Source: Clostridiaceae bacterium
GTDB taxonomy: Bacteria; Bacillota; Clostridia; Oscillospirales; Acutalibacteraceae
NCBI GenBank assembly: GCA_904501895.1
Contig: CAJGCX010000088.1
Coordinates: 1-7,260 of the forward strand
Direction: 5' to 3'
Length of the DNA stretch: 7,260 bases
Positions 1 through 7,020 of the stretch are shown here, in pieces. A model generated the notes under the pieces. It was not told where the DNA came from and searched no databases. It saw only the letters and a list, made by a program, of their open reading frames with translations. Both the position numbers and the translations under genes were made by a program. Positions within the stretch are counted from its first letter, which is position 1, and each line of letters begins with the position of its first letter.

Positions 1-572
1 ATCTTGCCTACGCCGCCTTTAACTGTCATTATACGAAGAACTTCAAGAATTACATCTTTTGCGGCAACCCAAGGACTAAGCTTACCTGTAAGGTTAACTC
101 GTACCATTTTTGGCATTGTAATGTAGTATGTACCGCCACCCATAGCAACAGCAACGTCAAGACCACCTGCACCCATTGCAAGCATACCGATACCACCACC
201 TGTAGGTGTATGGCTGTCAGAACCAATTAATGTTTTGCCTGGCTTACCAAATCTTTCAAGGTGAACCTGATGGCAGATACCGTTACCAGGTCTTGAAAAA
301 CGAATACCACGCTTCTTTGCAACACTCTGAATAAATCTGTGGTCATCAGCATTTTCAAAGCCTGTCTGTAATGTATTATGGTCAATATATGCAACTGAAA
401 GTTCAGTTTTAACCTGTTCAATACCCATAGCTTCAAGTTCAAGATAAGCCATTGTACCTGTAGCATCCTGAGTTAATGTCTGGTCAATTCTAAGACCAAC
501 CTCACTGCCAGGTGTCATATCACCGCTGACAAGGTGAGATTTAATAAGTTTTTGACCGATTGTCATTCCCAT
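1..572 (-). CDS. acn: Aconitate hydratase (aconitase), N-terminal 190 codons, runs off the left edge
   Basis: Aconitase isomerises citrate to isocitrate via cis-aconitate in the cytoplasm, feeding 2-oxoglutarate and glutamate synthesis, with a [4Fe-4S] cluster. The translated minus strand starts MGMTIGQKLIKSHLVSGDM and shows the family landmarks DHN (residues 64-66) and SDSHTPTGGG (118-127), followed by a glycine-rich GAGGLDVAVAMGGG stretch. The wording fits the roughly 640-residue aconitase type common in Clostridia better than the shorter LeuC/homoaconitase large subunits, though those relatives share the same fold. The cysteines that bind the cluster lie further on, outside the window, so an intact active site cannot be confirmed. 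I chose ATG 572-570 because AAGGAG at 582-587 sits 9 bases upstream; an ATG two codons later is less well spaced. The gene is divergent from uppP and has its own promoter. Confidence 0.93.
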   Translation of the reverse strand, partial: MGMTIGQKLIKSHLVSGDMTPGSEVGLRIDQTLTQDATGTMAYLELEAMGIEQVKTELSVAYIDHNTLQTGFENADDHRFIQSVAKKRGIRFSRPGNGICHQVHLERFGKPGKTLIGSDSHTPTGGGIGMLAMGAGGLDVAVAMGGGTYYITMPKMVRVNLTGKLSPWVAAKDVILEVLRIMTVKGGVGK

Positions 573-581
573 TTTGTATCA

Positions 582-587
582 CTCCTT
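582..587 (-). promoter_or_regulatory. Ribosome binding site of acn
   Basis: Read on the minus strand this is AAGGAG, 9 bases before the ATG at 572. It supports the MGMTIG start over the ATG at 566. Confidence 0.85.
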
Positions 588-619
588 GGACTTTTTCATT
601 TTTTTAACAATCTTAAATA

Positions 620-648
620 ATTCTATTATATTGACATAAATTTGTCAA
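620..648 (-). promoter_or_regulatory. Sigma-A-type promoter of acn
   Basis: On the minus strand there is a perfect -35 TTGACA (648-643), a 17-base spacer and a -10 TAGAAT (625-620, five of six consensus bases). Transcription should start near 613, leaving a leader of about 40 bases before the acn ATG. The -35 lies in the right arm of the inverted repeat at 627-652, so a bound repressor could block it. The boxes are seen directly; promoter activity is inferred. Confidence 0.75.
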
Positions 649-652
649 TATA
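627..652. repeat. 10-bp inverted repeat, candidate operator in the acn-uppP control region
   Basis: The arms TATATTGACA (627-636) and TGTCAATATA (643-652) are exact reverse complements separated by 6 bases. The right arm contains the acn -35 and the left arm lies in the acn -35/-10 spacer. The left arm also reads TTGACA on the plus strand, but the plus-strand bases 17-18 positions further on are a poor -10 (TTGTAT or TGTATA). The geometry, with arm centres about 16 bases apart, suits a dimeric helix-turn-helix regulator. No regulator gene is visible here. AT-rich DNA gives some such repeats by chance. Confidence 0.5.
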
Positions 653-686
653 TTTGTATATAATAAAATGAAATTTTAACAAAATA

Positions 687-715
687 TTGATATTATTTTT
701 TTCTTATGATACAAT
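687..715 (+). promoter_or_regulatory. Extended -10 promoter of the uppP operon
   Basis: There is a -35 TTGATA (687-692), a 17-base spacer and a -10 TACAAT (710-715), with a TG one base upstream of the -10 (707-708), giving an extended -10 element. The predicted start of transcription is near 722, about 40 bases before the TTG start of uppP. The ATG at 706 overlaps this promoter, upstream of the predicted transcript, which argues against its use as a start codon. Confidence 0.7.
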
Positions 716-749
716 ATTTAGAAGAATTTAGAATTTGTTTAATTTTTGT

Positions 750-753
750 GAGG
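750..753 (+). promoter_or_regulatory. Ribosome binding site that sets the uppP TTG start
   Basis: GAGG lies 9 bases before TTG 763 in the context GTGAGGTTGATTG. No comparable site precedes the ATG at 706, where the upstream sequence is a run of T residues. Confidence 0.65.
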
Positions 754-762
754 TTGATTGTT

Positions 763-1623
763 TTGTCAATTATTAAAGCTATAATTCTTGGTGCTGTTCA
801 GGGTATTACCGAATTTTTACCTATTTCAAGTAGTGGTCATTTGTCATTATTTCAGCACTTTTTAGGAGTAGGTGGAGAGGGCTCATTGCTTTTTTCAGTT
901 CTTCTTCATTTAGGAACATTGATTGCAGTTTTTATCGTTTTTCATAAGACAATTTTTGAATTGGTTATTGATGCTTTTGATTTAGTAAAAGATATTTTTA
1001 CAGGCAAATTTAAGTTTAATAAGCTTGAAGGTAAAAAGAAAATGCTTGTAATGTTTTTCTTTTCCTGTATTCCATTGTTACTTCTTTTAATTCCTGTTGG
1101 AAACGATATGAAGCTTATGGATTATCTTGGCTCATTTGCAGAAGATGACAGTATTCTTCTCGAAGGAATCTGCTTCCTTGTAACAGGGGTACTTTTACTT
1201 ACATCTACTGTGATTTCAAAGAAGAAAACACTTACCGGTGATGTTAATACTCCTCAGGCATTTGCAATCGGTCTTGCCCAAGCCTTTGCTGCAGGATTCC
1301 CTGGCATTTCCCGTTCGGGCTCGACAATTTCAACCGGTATGATTTGTGGCGTATCAAAATCAAATATGGTTGAATATTCATTTATTCTTGGTATTCCTGC
1401 AATTCTTGTTGCCAATATTGTAGAATTCAAGGATGCAATTGATGTTGGTGCAGAAATTGAAATTTTACCAACTTTAATCGGTGTTGTTGTAGCAGCCGTA
1501 GTTGGTGTTTTGTGTATTAAACTTTTGCAGTGGATTCTTAAAAAGGATGCTTGGAAATATTTTGGATACTATTGTTTAGCTTTAGGTGTAATTACCATTG
1601 TTTGTAGTATTTTAGGATTATAA
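763..1623 (+). CDS. uppP: Undecaprenyl-diphosphatase UppP (BacA family)
   Basis: This integral membrane phosphatase converts undecaprenyl diphosphate to undecaprenyl phosphate, recycling the lipid carrier for peptidoglycan and other wall polymers; overexpression of the family gives bacitracin resistance. With a TTG start the protein has 286 residues, within the family's usual range. Both signature regions are present: QGITEFLPISSSGH near the N terminus (Q13, E17, S23, H26) and PGISRSGST (180-188, with R184 matching the catalytic arginine of E. coli UppP). Several long hydrophobic segments fill the rest. The first glutamate of the E. coli motif is glutamine here, an accepted family variant. 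The longer reading from ATG 706 adds 19 residues but overlaps the promoter and lacks a ribosome site, while MSIIKAIILG from TTG 763 aligns with family N termini. It is the first gene of a four-gene operon, 15 bases before ftsK. Confidence 0.95.
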   Translation: MSIIKAIILGAVQGITEFLPISSSGHLSLFQHFLGVGGEGSLLFSVLLHLGTLIAVFIVFHKTIFELVIDAFDLVKDIFTGKFKFNKLEGKKKMLVMFFFSCIPLLLLLIPVGNDMKLMDYLGSFAEDDSILLEGICFLVTGVLLLTSTVISKKKTLTGDVNTPQAFAIGLAQAFAAGFPGISRSGSTISTGMICGVSKSNMVEYSFILGIPAILVANIVEFKDAIDVGAEIEILPTLIGVVVAAVVGVLCIKLLQWILKKDAWKYFGYYCLALGVITIVCSILGL

Positions 1624-1638
1624 TTTGGAGATGTTTAA

Positions 1639-4137
1639 ATGGCTCAGCAAAAAAAGAAAACAACAACTAAAAAACCAGTTAGTAAAAAGAGTGTAAAAAA
1701 GCAAGTGGTTGTAAATAAGCAATTAACTGCAATTATTCTTTTTGCAGTTTCAATTTTTATGTTTTGTCTTGCAATAATTGATGCAGGGGGAATCTGGGGT
1801 GGACTTCGAACATTAATGTTTGGTATGTTCGGTTTTTTCTCATTCATTTTCCCATTGCTTTTACTCCTTGTTGCAGTGTTTATTGCAATTGATAAGGCTG
1901 ATAAGAATGTAATTTCAAAAATTGTACAGGCAACTATTCTCATAACTGTAATCAGTAGTATTGTACACGTTGCACAGTGTAATTATGGTAATACATATTT
2001 TGAAGCTATCAAGGATGCATATAACTTCTATTATATTGACGGAAGTATGCTCGGTGGTGGTGTCTGGGGCGCACTTTTCGGTGGTCTTATGCTTCTTATT
2101 ACAGGTGGTAATAAGCTTGCATCAATGATTATTTTAATTCTTCTTTTGTTTGTTTTTGTAATGGTTATTACAGGGCTTACTTTAGGAGGCTTGTTTAACG
2201 GAATTTCAAAGCCTGTAAAGAAAATCGGTGAGTTTACAGGTGATAAAATCAATGAATATAATGAAAAAATTGAACAGCATAATCAGGAAAGAAAAGAGAA
2301 AAGGAAAAAGGAATTCAATCCTGATGTGGATTTAGGTCCTGAGCCTGAGAAGGATAAAGAGCCTATTTTCCTTGATGAGCCTCCTGTTGAGGATGATATA
2401 ATTCCATTTTCTGAAATCAATAATGAAGAAATGTTCGCTGATAATAAAGAAGAAAAACCAGAGGATAACATTGTAAATCTTGATGATATTATCAATAAAA
2501 ACACCGAAAATGGTGAACAGATTAAGATTGATTTAGGTGAAGAAGAGGAAACTGAGGAAGAAATAGAAGAATCTGACGAATATACAGATGAAGAGTGGGA
2601 TAGTGAGCCTGTTAAACAGTATGCTTTACCTCCTTTAGACCTTCTTAATCTTCCTAAAAATACAAATTCTGCTGACTACGAAGCTGAGCAGAAATATAAT
2701 GAAAAGAAGCTTATTGATACACTTAACAGCTTTGGCGTTTCTACAAGACTTGTTGGAGTTTCTCGTGGACCTTCAGTTACACGTTATGAAATTCAGCCTG
2801 CTGCAGGTGTTAAAATCAGTAAAATAACAAATCTTGCTGACGATATTGCACTTAATCTTGCTGCATCAGGTGTGCGAATTGAAGCTCCTATCCCTAATAA
2901 ACCTGCTGTTGGTATTGAAGTGCCAAATAAGAGTCGTCAATCAGTTACTCTTCGTGAGGTTATTGACCAAGTACAGTATAAAACTGCAAAATCAAAATTG
3001 ACAGTTGCTTTGGGTAAAGATATTACGGGTGAATTCGTTTATTCTGACCTTGTTAAAATGCCTCACTTGCTTATCGCAGGTACAACAGGTTCAGGTAAAT
3101 CTGTTTGCCTTAACTCAATGATTGTAAGTATTCTTTATAATGCTACTCCTGATGAGGTTAAGCTTCTTATGATTGACCCTAAGCAAGTTGAATTCACAAT
3201 CTATAATGGAATTCCACACTTGCTTGTTCCTGTTGTTTCCGACCCAAGAAAGGCTTCAGGTGCTCTTGCTTGGGCTGTTACTGAAATGCTTACTCGATAT
3301 AAGACATTCTCTGAAAACAGCGTAAGAGATATAACAGGCTATAACAGTATCTGTGAAAGTCAGGGTAAAAAGAAGATGCCACAGATAGTTATCTTCATCG
3401 ATGAGTTATCTGACCTTATGATGGCTGCTCCTAATGAGGTTGAAGATTCAATTTGTCGTCTTGCACAGATGGCTCGAGCTGCAGGTATGCACCTTGTTAT
3501 TGCTACACAAAGACCTTCTGTTGATGTTATTACAGGTATTATCAAGGCTAATATTCCAAGCCGAATTTCACTTTCAGTTTCTTCACAGGTTGACTCTCGT
3601 ACAATCATTGACTCTGTCGGTGCTGAAAAACTTCTCGGTAACGGTGATATGCTCTATTATCCTGTTGGTATTCCAAAGCCTATCCGTGTTCAGGGTTGTT
3701 ACTTGTCCGACAAGGAAGTTGAAAATGTTGTTACCTTTATTAAGACTCAGGAACAGACAGTTTATGATGATGCTGTTATGAAGGAAATTGATAAACAGGC
3801 AGCACAGACAGGTGCTAAAAAGAAGGATAATTCTTCATCAGGTGATGAGGGTAGTGATGGTCCTGCTGACGAAATGTTACCAAAGGCGATTGAGGTTGTT
3901 GTTGAGGCACAGTCAGCGTCTACTACATTGCTTCAGAGAAAGCTTAAATTAGGCTACGCACGTGCAGCAAGAATTATTGATGACCTTGAATCAAGTGGTA
4001 TTATAGGTCCTTATGAGGGTGCAAAGCCTCGTAAGGTGCTTGTGACAAAGCAGCAATGGTATGAAATGAATGCTTTGGCACAGGGTGGCGCTAATAAAGA
4101 TTATAGTGAAAATGCAGAGGGTAACAGTGAAGAATAA
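1639..4137 (+). CDS. ftsK: DNA translocase FtsK/SpoIIIE
   Basis: This is a membrane-anchored hexameric ATPase that pumps double-stranded DNA through the division (or sporulation) septum. The 832 residues show the full architecture. A lysine-rich N terminus (1-28) is followed by four or five hydrophobic membrane segments between about 30 and 186. Next comes a short, very acidic linker (about 225-325, with runs of E and D), then the FtsK alpha domain (about 350-440). The RecA-like motor has Walker A GTTGSGKS (481-488, K487) and Walker B IVIFIDE (583-589, D588 and E589). A C-terminal winged-helix gamma domain (about 746-812) reads the orienting DNA motifs. Length and membrane segments fit SpoIIIE/FtsK rather than soluble SftA. 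Whether it serves sporulation cannot be told. GGAG at 1627-1630 lies 8 bases before the ATG. Its 3' end overlaps the next gene by 11 bases. Confidence 0.96.
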   Translation: MAQQKKKTTTKKPVSKKSVKKQVVVNKQLTAIILFAVSIFMFCLAIIDAGGIWGGLRTLMFGMFGFFSFIFPLLLLLVAVFIAIDKADKNVISKIVQATILITVISSIVHVAQCNYGNTYFEAIKDAYNFYYIDGSMLGGGVWGALFGGLMLLITGGNKLASMIILILLLFVFVMVITGLTLGGLFNGISKPVKKIGEFTGDKINEYNEKIEQHNQERKEKRKKEFNPDVDLGPEPEKDKEPIFLDEPPVEDDIIPFSEINNEEMFADNKEEKPEDNIVNLDDIINKNTENGEQIKIDLGEEEETEEEIEESDEYTDEEWDSEPVKQYALPPLDLLNLPKNTNSADYEAEQKYNEKKLIDTLNSFGVSTRLVGVSRGPSVTRYEIQPAAGVKISKITNLADDIALNLAASGVRIEAPIPNKPAVGIEVPNKSRQSVTLREVIDQVQYKTAKSKLTVALGKDITGEFVYSDLVKMPHLLIAGTTGSGKSVCLNSMIVSILYNATPDEVKLLMIDPKQVEFTIYNGIPHLLVPVVSDPRKASGALAWAVTEMLTRYKTFSENSVRDITGYNSICESQGKKKMPQIVIFIDELSDLMMAAPNEVEDSICRLAQMARAAGMHLVIATQRPSVDVITGIIKANIPSRISLSVSSQVDSRTIIDSVGAEKLLGNGDMLYYPVGIPKPIRVQGCYLSDKEVENVVTFIKTQEQTVYDDAVMKEIDKQAAQTGAKKKDNSSSGDEGSDGPADEMLPKAIEVVVEAQSASTTLLQRKLKLGYARAARIIDDLESSGIIGPYEGAKPRKVLVTKQQWYEMNALAQGGANKDYSENAEGNSEE
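4117..4121 (+). promoter_or_regulatory. Ribosome binding site that sets the ygiQ GTG start
   Basis: GAGGG lies 5 bases before GTG 4127, inside the last codons of ftsK. The competing in-frame ATG at 4112 lies upstream of this site and has only A/T-rich sequence before it. This arrangement favours GTG and suggests translational coupling to ftsK. Confidence 0.65.
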
Positions 4138-6010
4138 TCAGTTTTTACCAATTTCAAAAGCAGATATGATTTCTCGTGGCTGGGATGAAGTTGATTTTAT
4201 TTTTGTATCAGGAGATGCATACGTCGACCATCCCAGCTTCGGCGTGTCTATTATTACAAGAGTCCTTGAAAATGCAGGTTATAAAGTAGGTGTTATTTCT
4301 CAGCCTGATTGGAAAAGACAGGACTCATTTAAAATTCTTGGAAGACCAAGACTTGGCTTCTTTGTTTCTTCAGGAAACATTGATTCAATGGTTGCTCATT
4401 ATACAGTGGCTAAAAAGAAACGAAGCACAGATGCTTATTCACCGGGTGGTAAGCTTGGTTTAAGACCTGATAGAGCAGTTATTGTTTATTGTCAGAAAAT
4501 CCGTGAAATATATGGTGACATTCCTATTATTATAGGTGGTCTTGAAGCATCACTTCGTAGATTTGCCCATTATGATTATTGGGATGATAAAATAAGACCA
4601 TCAATTCTCTTTGATTCAGGTGCTGACCTTATTTCATTCGGTATGGGTGAAAGACAAACTGTTGAAATTGCAAACCGACTTAACAATGGTGAAGATATAA
4701 AGAGCATTACTGATGTTAAGGGAACCTGTTATGCAGTTCCTGTTACTGAAACTCCATTTAAGGGTGTTGAGTGTCCTTCATATGAGAACGTTTTACAGTC
4801 TAAAAAGGAATATGCAATTTCTTGTCGTGTTCAGCAGGATGAACAGGACCATATCAGAGGTAAAATTATCAAACAGCGTCATGGAAAAATGATGCTTGTT
4901 CAGAATATGCCAATGGAACCATTGACTACTGAAGAGCTTGATGCTGTTTATTCATTACCTTATATGAGAACATATCATCCTGTATATGAAAAGGATGGGG
5001 GAGTACCTGGTATTCTTGAGGTGCAGTTCTCTATTACTCATAATCGAGGTTGCTTTGGTGCTTGTAATTTCTGTTCAATTGCTTTCCATCAGGGAAGATA
5101 TATTACTTGCAGAAGTAAGGAATCAATTATTAATGAAGCAAAATTATTAACCCATATGGATGGCTTCAAAGGGTATATTCACGACATAGGTGGACCTACT
5201 GCGAATTTCAGAAGAACCTCCTGCGATGTTCAGTTGAAAAATGGACTTTGCAAGGGTAAAAAATGTTTAGCTCCTGAGCCATGTCCTGCTCTTGTATCAA
5301 CACACGAGGAATATCTTGATATATTACGTGCAGTACGTAATATAGATAAGGTTAAAAAGGTCTTTATCCGTTCAGGTATCAGATATGACTATATGCTTTG
5401 TGATAAGAGTGATGCATTCTTTAAAGAACTTGTTGAACATCATGTCAGTGGTCAATTAAAAGTTGCTCCTGAACATTGTTCTGCAATGGTTCTTGATAAA
5501 ATGGGTAAACCTCATATTAAGGCATATAAAGAGTTTTCAAAGAAATACTTTAATTACACTAAATCAATTGGTAAAGAGCAATATCTTGTTCCTTATTTAA
5601 TGTCATCACATCCAGGTGCATCGCTTAAGGATGCTGTTGAATTGGCAGAATTCATCCGTGATGAAAAGCTTCATCCGGAACAGGTACAGGACTATTATCC
5701 AACACCGGGTACAATTTCAACTGCAATGTATTATACAGAGCTTGACCCTTATACATTGGAAAAGGTTTTTGTTGCGAAAACACCTCACGATAAGGCTTTG
5801 CAACGTGCGTTAATGCAGTATTTTATTCCGAAAAACTATGATTTGGTTTATGAAGCGTTGAAAAAATCAGGTCGTAGTGATTTGATTGGTACATCTAAAA
5901 AATGCTTAATCAAGCCAAAACAGGGAATTCAGAATCACAATAACAATAAGGTTAATAAAAATGACTTTAAACGAAAGAATACTTTACATAAAAGGAAAAA
6001 GAAATCCTGA
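4127..6010 (+). CDS. ygiQ: YgiQ-family radical SAM protein (UPF0313)
   Basis: This is a cytoplasmic radical S-adenosylmethionine enzyme whose reaction and substrate I do not know to be established. With the GTG start it has 627 residues. The N-terminal UPF0313 domain (about 5-290) carries GDAYVDHPSFG and GGLEASLRRFAHYDYW, both typical of YgiQ. The radical SAM core follows, with the cluster motif CFGACNFC (C309, C313, C316). A second cysteine group, C366, C375, C380 and C386, lies after GGPTANFRR; I recall four similar cysteines in E. coli YgiQ, so this is probably a family trait, perhaps a second metal site. The C-terminal part (about 515-590, with YPTPGT) resembles the DUF3362 extension. The protein ends in a lysine/arginine/asparagine-rich tail whose last codons overlap the next gene. 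Reading from ATG 4112 or further upstream would only add residues encoded within ftsK that do not resemble the family. Confidence 0.93.
   Translation: MKNNQFLPISKADMISRGWDEVDFIFVSGDAYVDHPSFGVSIITRVLENAGYKVGVISQPDWKRQDSFKILGRPRLGFFVSSGNIDSMVAHYTVAKKKRSTDAYSPGGKLGLRPDRAVIVYCQKIREIYGDIPIIIGGLEASLRRFAHYDYWDDKIRPSILFDSGADLISFGMGERQTVEIANRLNNGEDIKSITDVKGTCYAVPVTETPFKGVECPSYENVLQSKKEYAISCRVQQDEQDHIRGKIIKQRHGKMMLVQNMPMEPLTTEELDAVYSLPYMRTYHPVYEKDGGVPGILEVQFSITHNRGCFGACNFCSIAFHQGRYITCRSKESIINEAKLLTHMDGFKGYIHDIGGPTANFRRTSCDVQLKNGLCKGKKCLAPEPCPALVSTHEEYLDILRAVRNIDKVKKVFIRSGIRYDYMLCDKSDAFFKELVEHHVSGQLKVAPEHCSAMVLDKMGKPHIKAYKEFSKKYFNYTKSIGKEQYLVPYLMSSHPGASLKDAVELAEFIRDEKLHPEQVQDYYPTPGTISTAMYYTELDPYTLEKVFVAKTPHDKALQRALMQYFIPKNYDLVYEALKKSGRSDLIGTSKKCLIKPKQGIQNHNNNKVNKNDFKRKNTLHKRKKKS
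5948..5952 (+). promoter_or_regulatory. Ribosome binding site of the ComEC-like hydrolase gene
   Basis: AAGGT lies 8 bases before ATG 5961, within the coding sequence of ygiQ. It is a moderate site and supports the start that overlaps ygiQ by 50 bases. Confidence 0.5.
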
Positions 6011-6950
6011 TGGATATCGTTTTAATCCCTTTGATTACATAAAAAACAGAAAACGTGCAATAATCATTTGTTTAATTCTTGCAGTTGGATTTGTTTTTGA
6101 TATTTTATGTTTGTGTGGTGTTACAAGCTGGCAGGAGATTCTTTCTGCTACCAATGTTGTAGATAGCGTTAAGAAACAGGATAGTAACTTTGCAGTGTAT
6201 TATCTTGATGTTGGTCAGAGTGATTGTACAATTGTTGTTTGTGATGATGAAGTTTTAATGATTGATACGGGTACATTCAATCAGTCATATACAATAAGAA
6301 CAAATTTATATATGCTCGAAATTGATACCATTGATTATATGCTTATTACTCATCCTCATGATGACCATATGGGTAGTGCAACGGAAATTATGGAGCATTA
6401 TAGGGTTTCAAATATCCTTATGCCTTCATTGTCCGTTGAGAATAATGTCACATCCTTGACTTACAACAATCTTTTAAATACTGTGGCAGAAAAGAAGGTT
6501 AATCCCATTTCAGTAGGTTGTGGCGATTCGTTTATTTTAGGCTCTGCAAAAGTTGAAATCCTTGCACCTATAAAACAAGATGAAAGCATTAATAATATGT
6601 CTGTTGTGACTAAAATCACTTATGGTGACACGTCATTTTTATTCCCAGGTGATGTAGAGGACGATGTTGAAAAGCAGATATTACAAAACAATCTTCATAT
6701 TTCTGCTGATGTTTTGAAATTAGGTCATCACGGAAGTAACACATCTTCTTCAGATGAATTCATTTCACGTGTCAATCCTGATTATGTTATTGTTTCATCA
6801 GGCAGTGATAATAATTACGGTCATCCAACACTAAATAATATTGAAAAGCTTGGTGACTTGAATGTTAAACAGTATTTTACATCCGTTGATGGTCATATAA
6901 CTGTCACAAGTGATGGTGAAAATATTACTGTCATTACACAAAAAGAATAA
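5961..6950 (+). CDS. Membrane-anchored ComEC/Rec2-like metallo-beta-lactamase-fold protein
   Basis: This is a 329-residue predicted metal-dependent hydrolase. A basic N terminus (residues 1-32) precedes one hydrophobic segment (about 33-53), which should place the rest outside the cell. The metallo-beta-lactamase domain (about 77-325) contains YLDVGQSDC (81-89), the metal motif HPHDDH (H131, H133, D135, H136), NNMSVV (211-216), FPGD (D231), LGHHGSN (255-260) and YGHPT (286-290). These match the C-terminal hydrolase domain of the competence protein ComEC. There is no ComEC channel domain, so this is a stand-alone relative; such proteins are common in Firmicutes and often annotated as MBL-fold or ComEC family. 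In ComEC the domain is thought to act on nucleic acid, and a nuclease or phosphodiesterase role here is inference. It is the last gene of the operon, and its first 50 bases overlap ygiQ. Confidence 0.88.
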   Translation: MTLNERILYIKGKRNPDGYRFNPFDYIKNRKRAIIICLILAVGFVFDILCLCGVTSWQEILSATNVVDSVKKQDSNFAVYYLDVGQSDCTIVVCDDEVLMIDTGTFNQSYTIRTNLYMLEIDTIDYMLITHPHDDHMGSATEIMEHYRVSNILMPSLSVENNVTSLTYNNLLNTVAEKKVNPISVGCGDSFILGSAKVEILAPIKQDESINNMSVVTKITYGDTSFLFPGDVEDDVEKQILQNNLHISADVLKLGHHGSNTSSSDEFISRVNPDYVIVSSGSDNNYGHPTLNNIEKLGDLNVKQYFTSVDGHITVTSDGENITVITQKE

Positions 6951-6985
6951 ATATGATAATTTATCAATAAATTTTCAAAAAACAC

Positions 6986-7014
6986 TTGCAATCACACAAC
7001 TCTTGTGATATAAT
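6986..7014 (+). promoter_or_regulatory. Strong extended -10 promoter of rpsB
   Basis: There is a -35 TTGCAA (6986-6991), a 17-base spacer and a perfect -10 TATAAT (7009-7014), preceded by TG at 7006-7007, which forms an extended -10. Transcription should begin near 7021, giving a leader of about 97 bases. The strength fits a ribosomal protein gene. A small inverted repeat, ATCACA (6991-6996) with TGTGAT (7004-7009), fills the spacer. Confidence 0.85.
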
Positions 7015-7020
7015 TTTTCA

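Noticed and set aside
227..466. 79-codon minus-strand frame inside the aconitase region
   Set aside because: It is an out-of-frame shadow of acn, whose own frame gives clear aconitase motifs across the same bases.
664..678. TAAAAT-GAA-ATTTTA palindrome in the divergent region
   Set aside because: Purely A/T arms in very AT-rich DNA are expected by chance, and it does not align with either promoter's core boxes.
706..762. Upstream extension of uppP from ATG 706
   Set aside because: It overlaps the -10 region of a good promoter, has no ribosome site, and the extra residues are not typical of UppP.
2521..2610. GAA/GAT-rich tract in ftsK as a possible DNA repeat
   Set aside because: It encodes the acidic linker typical of FtsK/SpoIIIE; the codons vary and no regular repeat unit is present.
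1644..3781. Minus-strand frames (1644-1943, 2031-2252, 2283-2504, 3360-3608) and a plus-strand frame (3434-3781) inside ftsK
   Set aside because: All lie wholly within a well-supported ftsK gene, have biased low-complexity translations and show no recognisable domain.
5616..5813. 65-codon plus-strand frame inside ygiQ
   Set aside because: Out-of-frame shadow of the conserved C-terminal part of YgiQ, with no domain or ribosome site.
6954..6977. AT-only dyads after the hydrolase gene (TGATA-ATT-TATCA and AATTTA-TCAA-TAAATT followed by a short T run) as a terminator
   Set aside because: The stems have little or no G-C content, and the T tract is short; a functional intrinsic terminator is not convincing, so the operon end is left unassigned.
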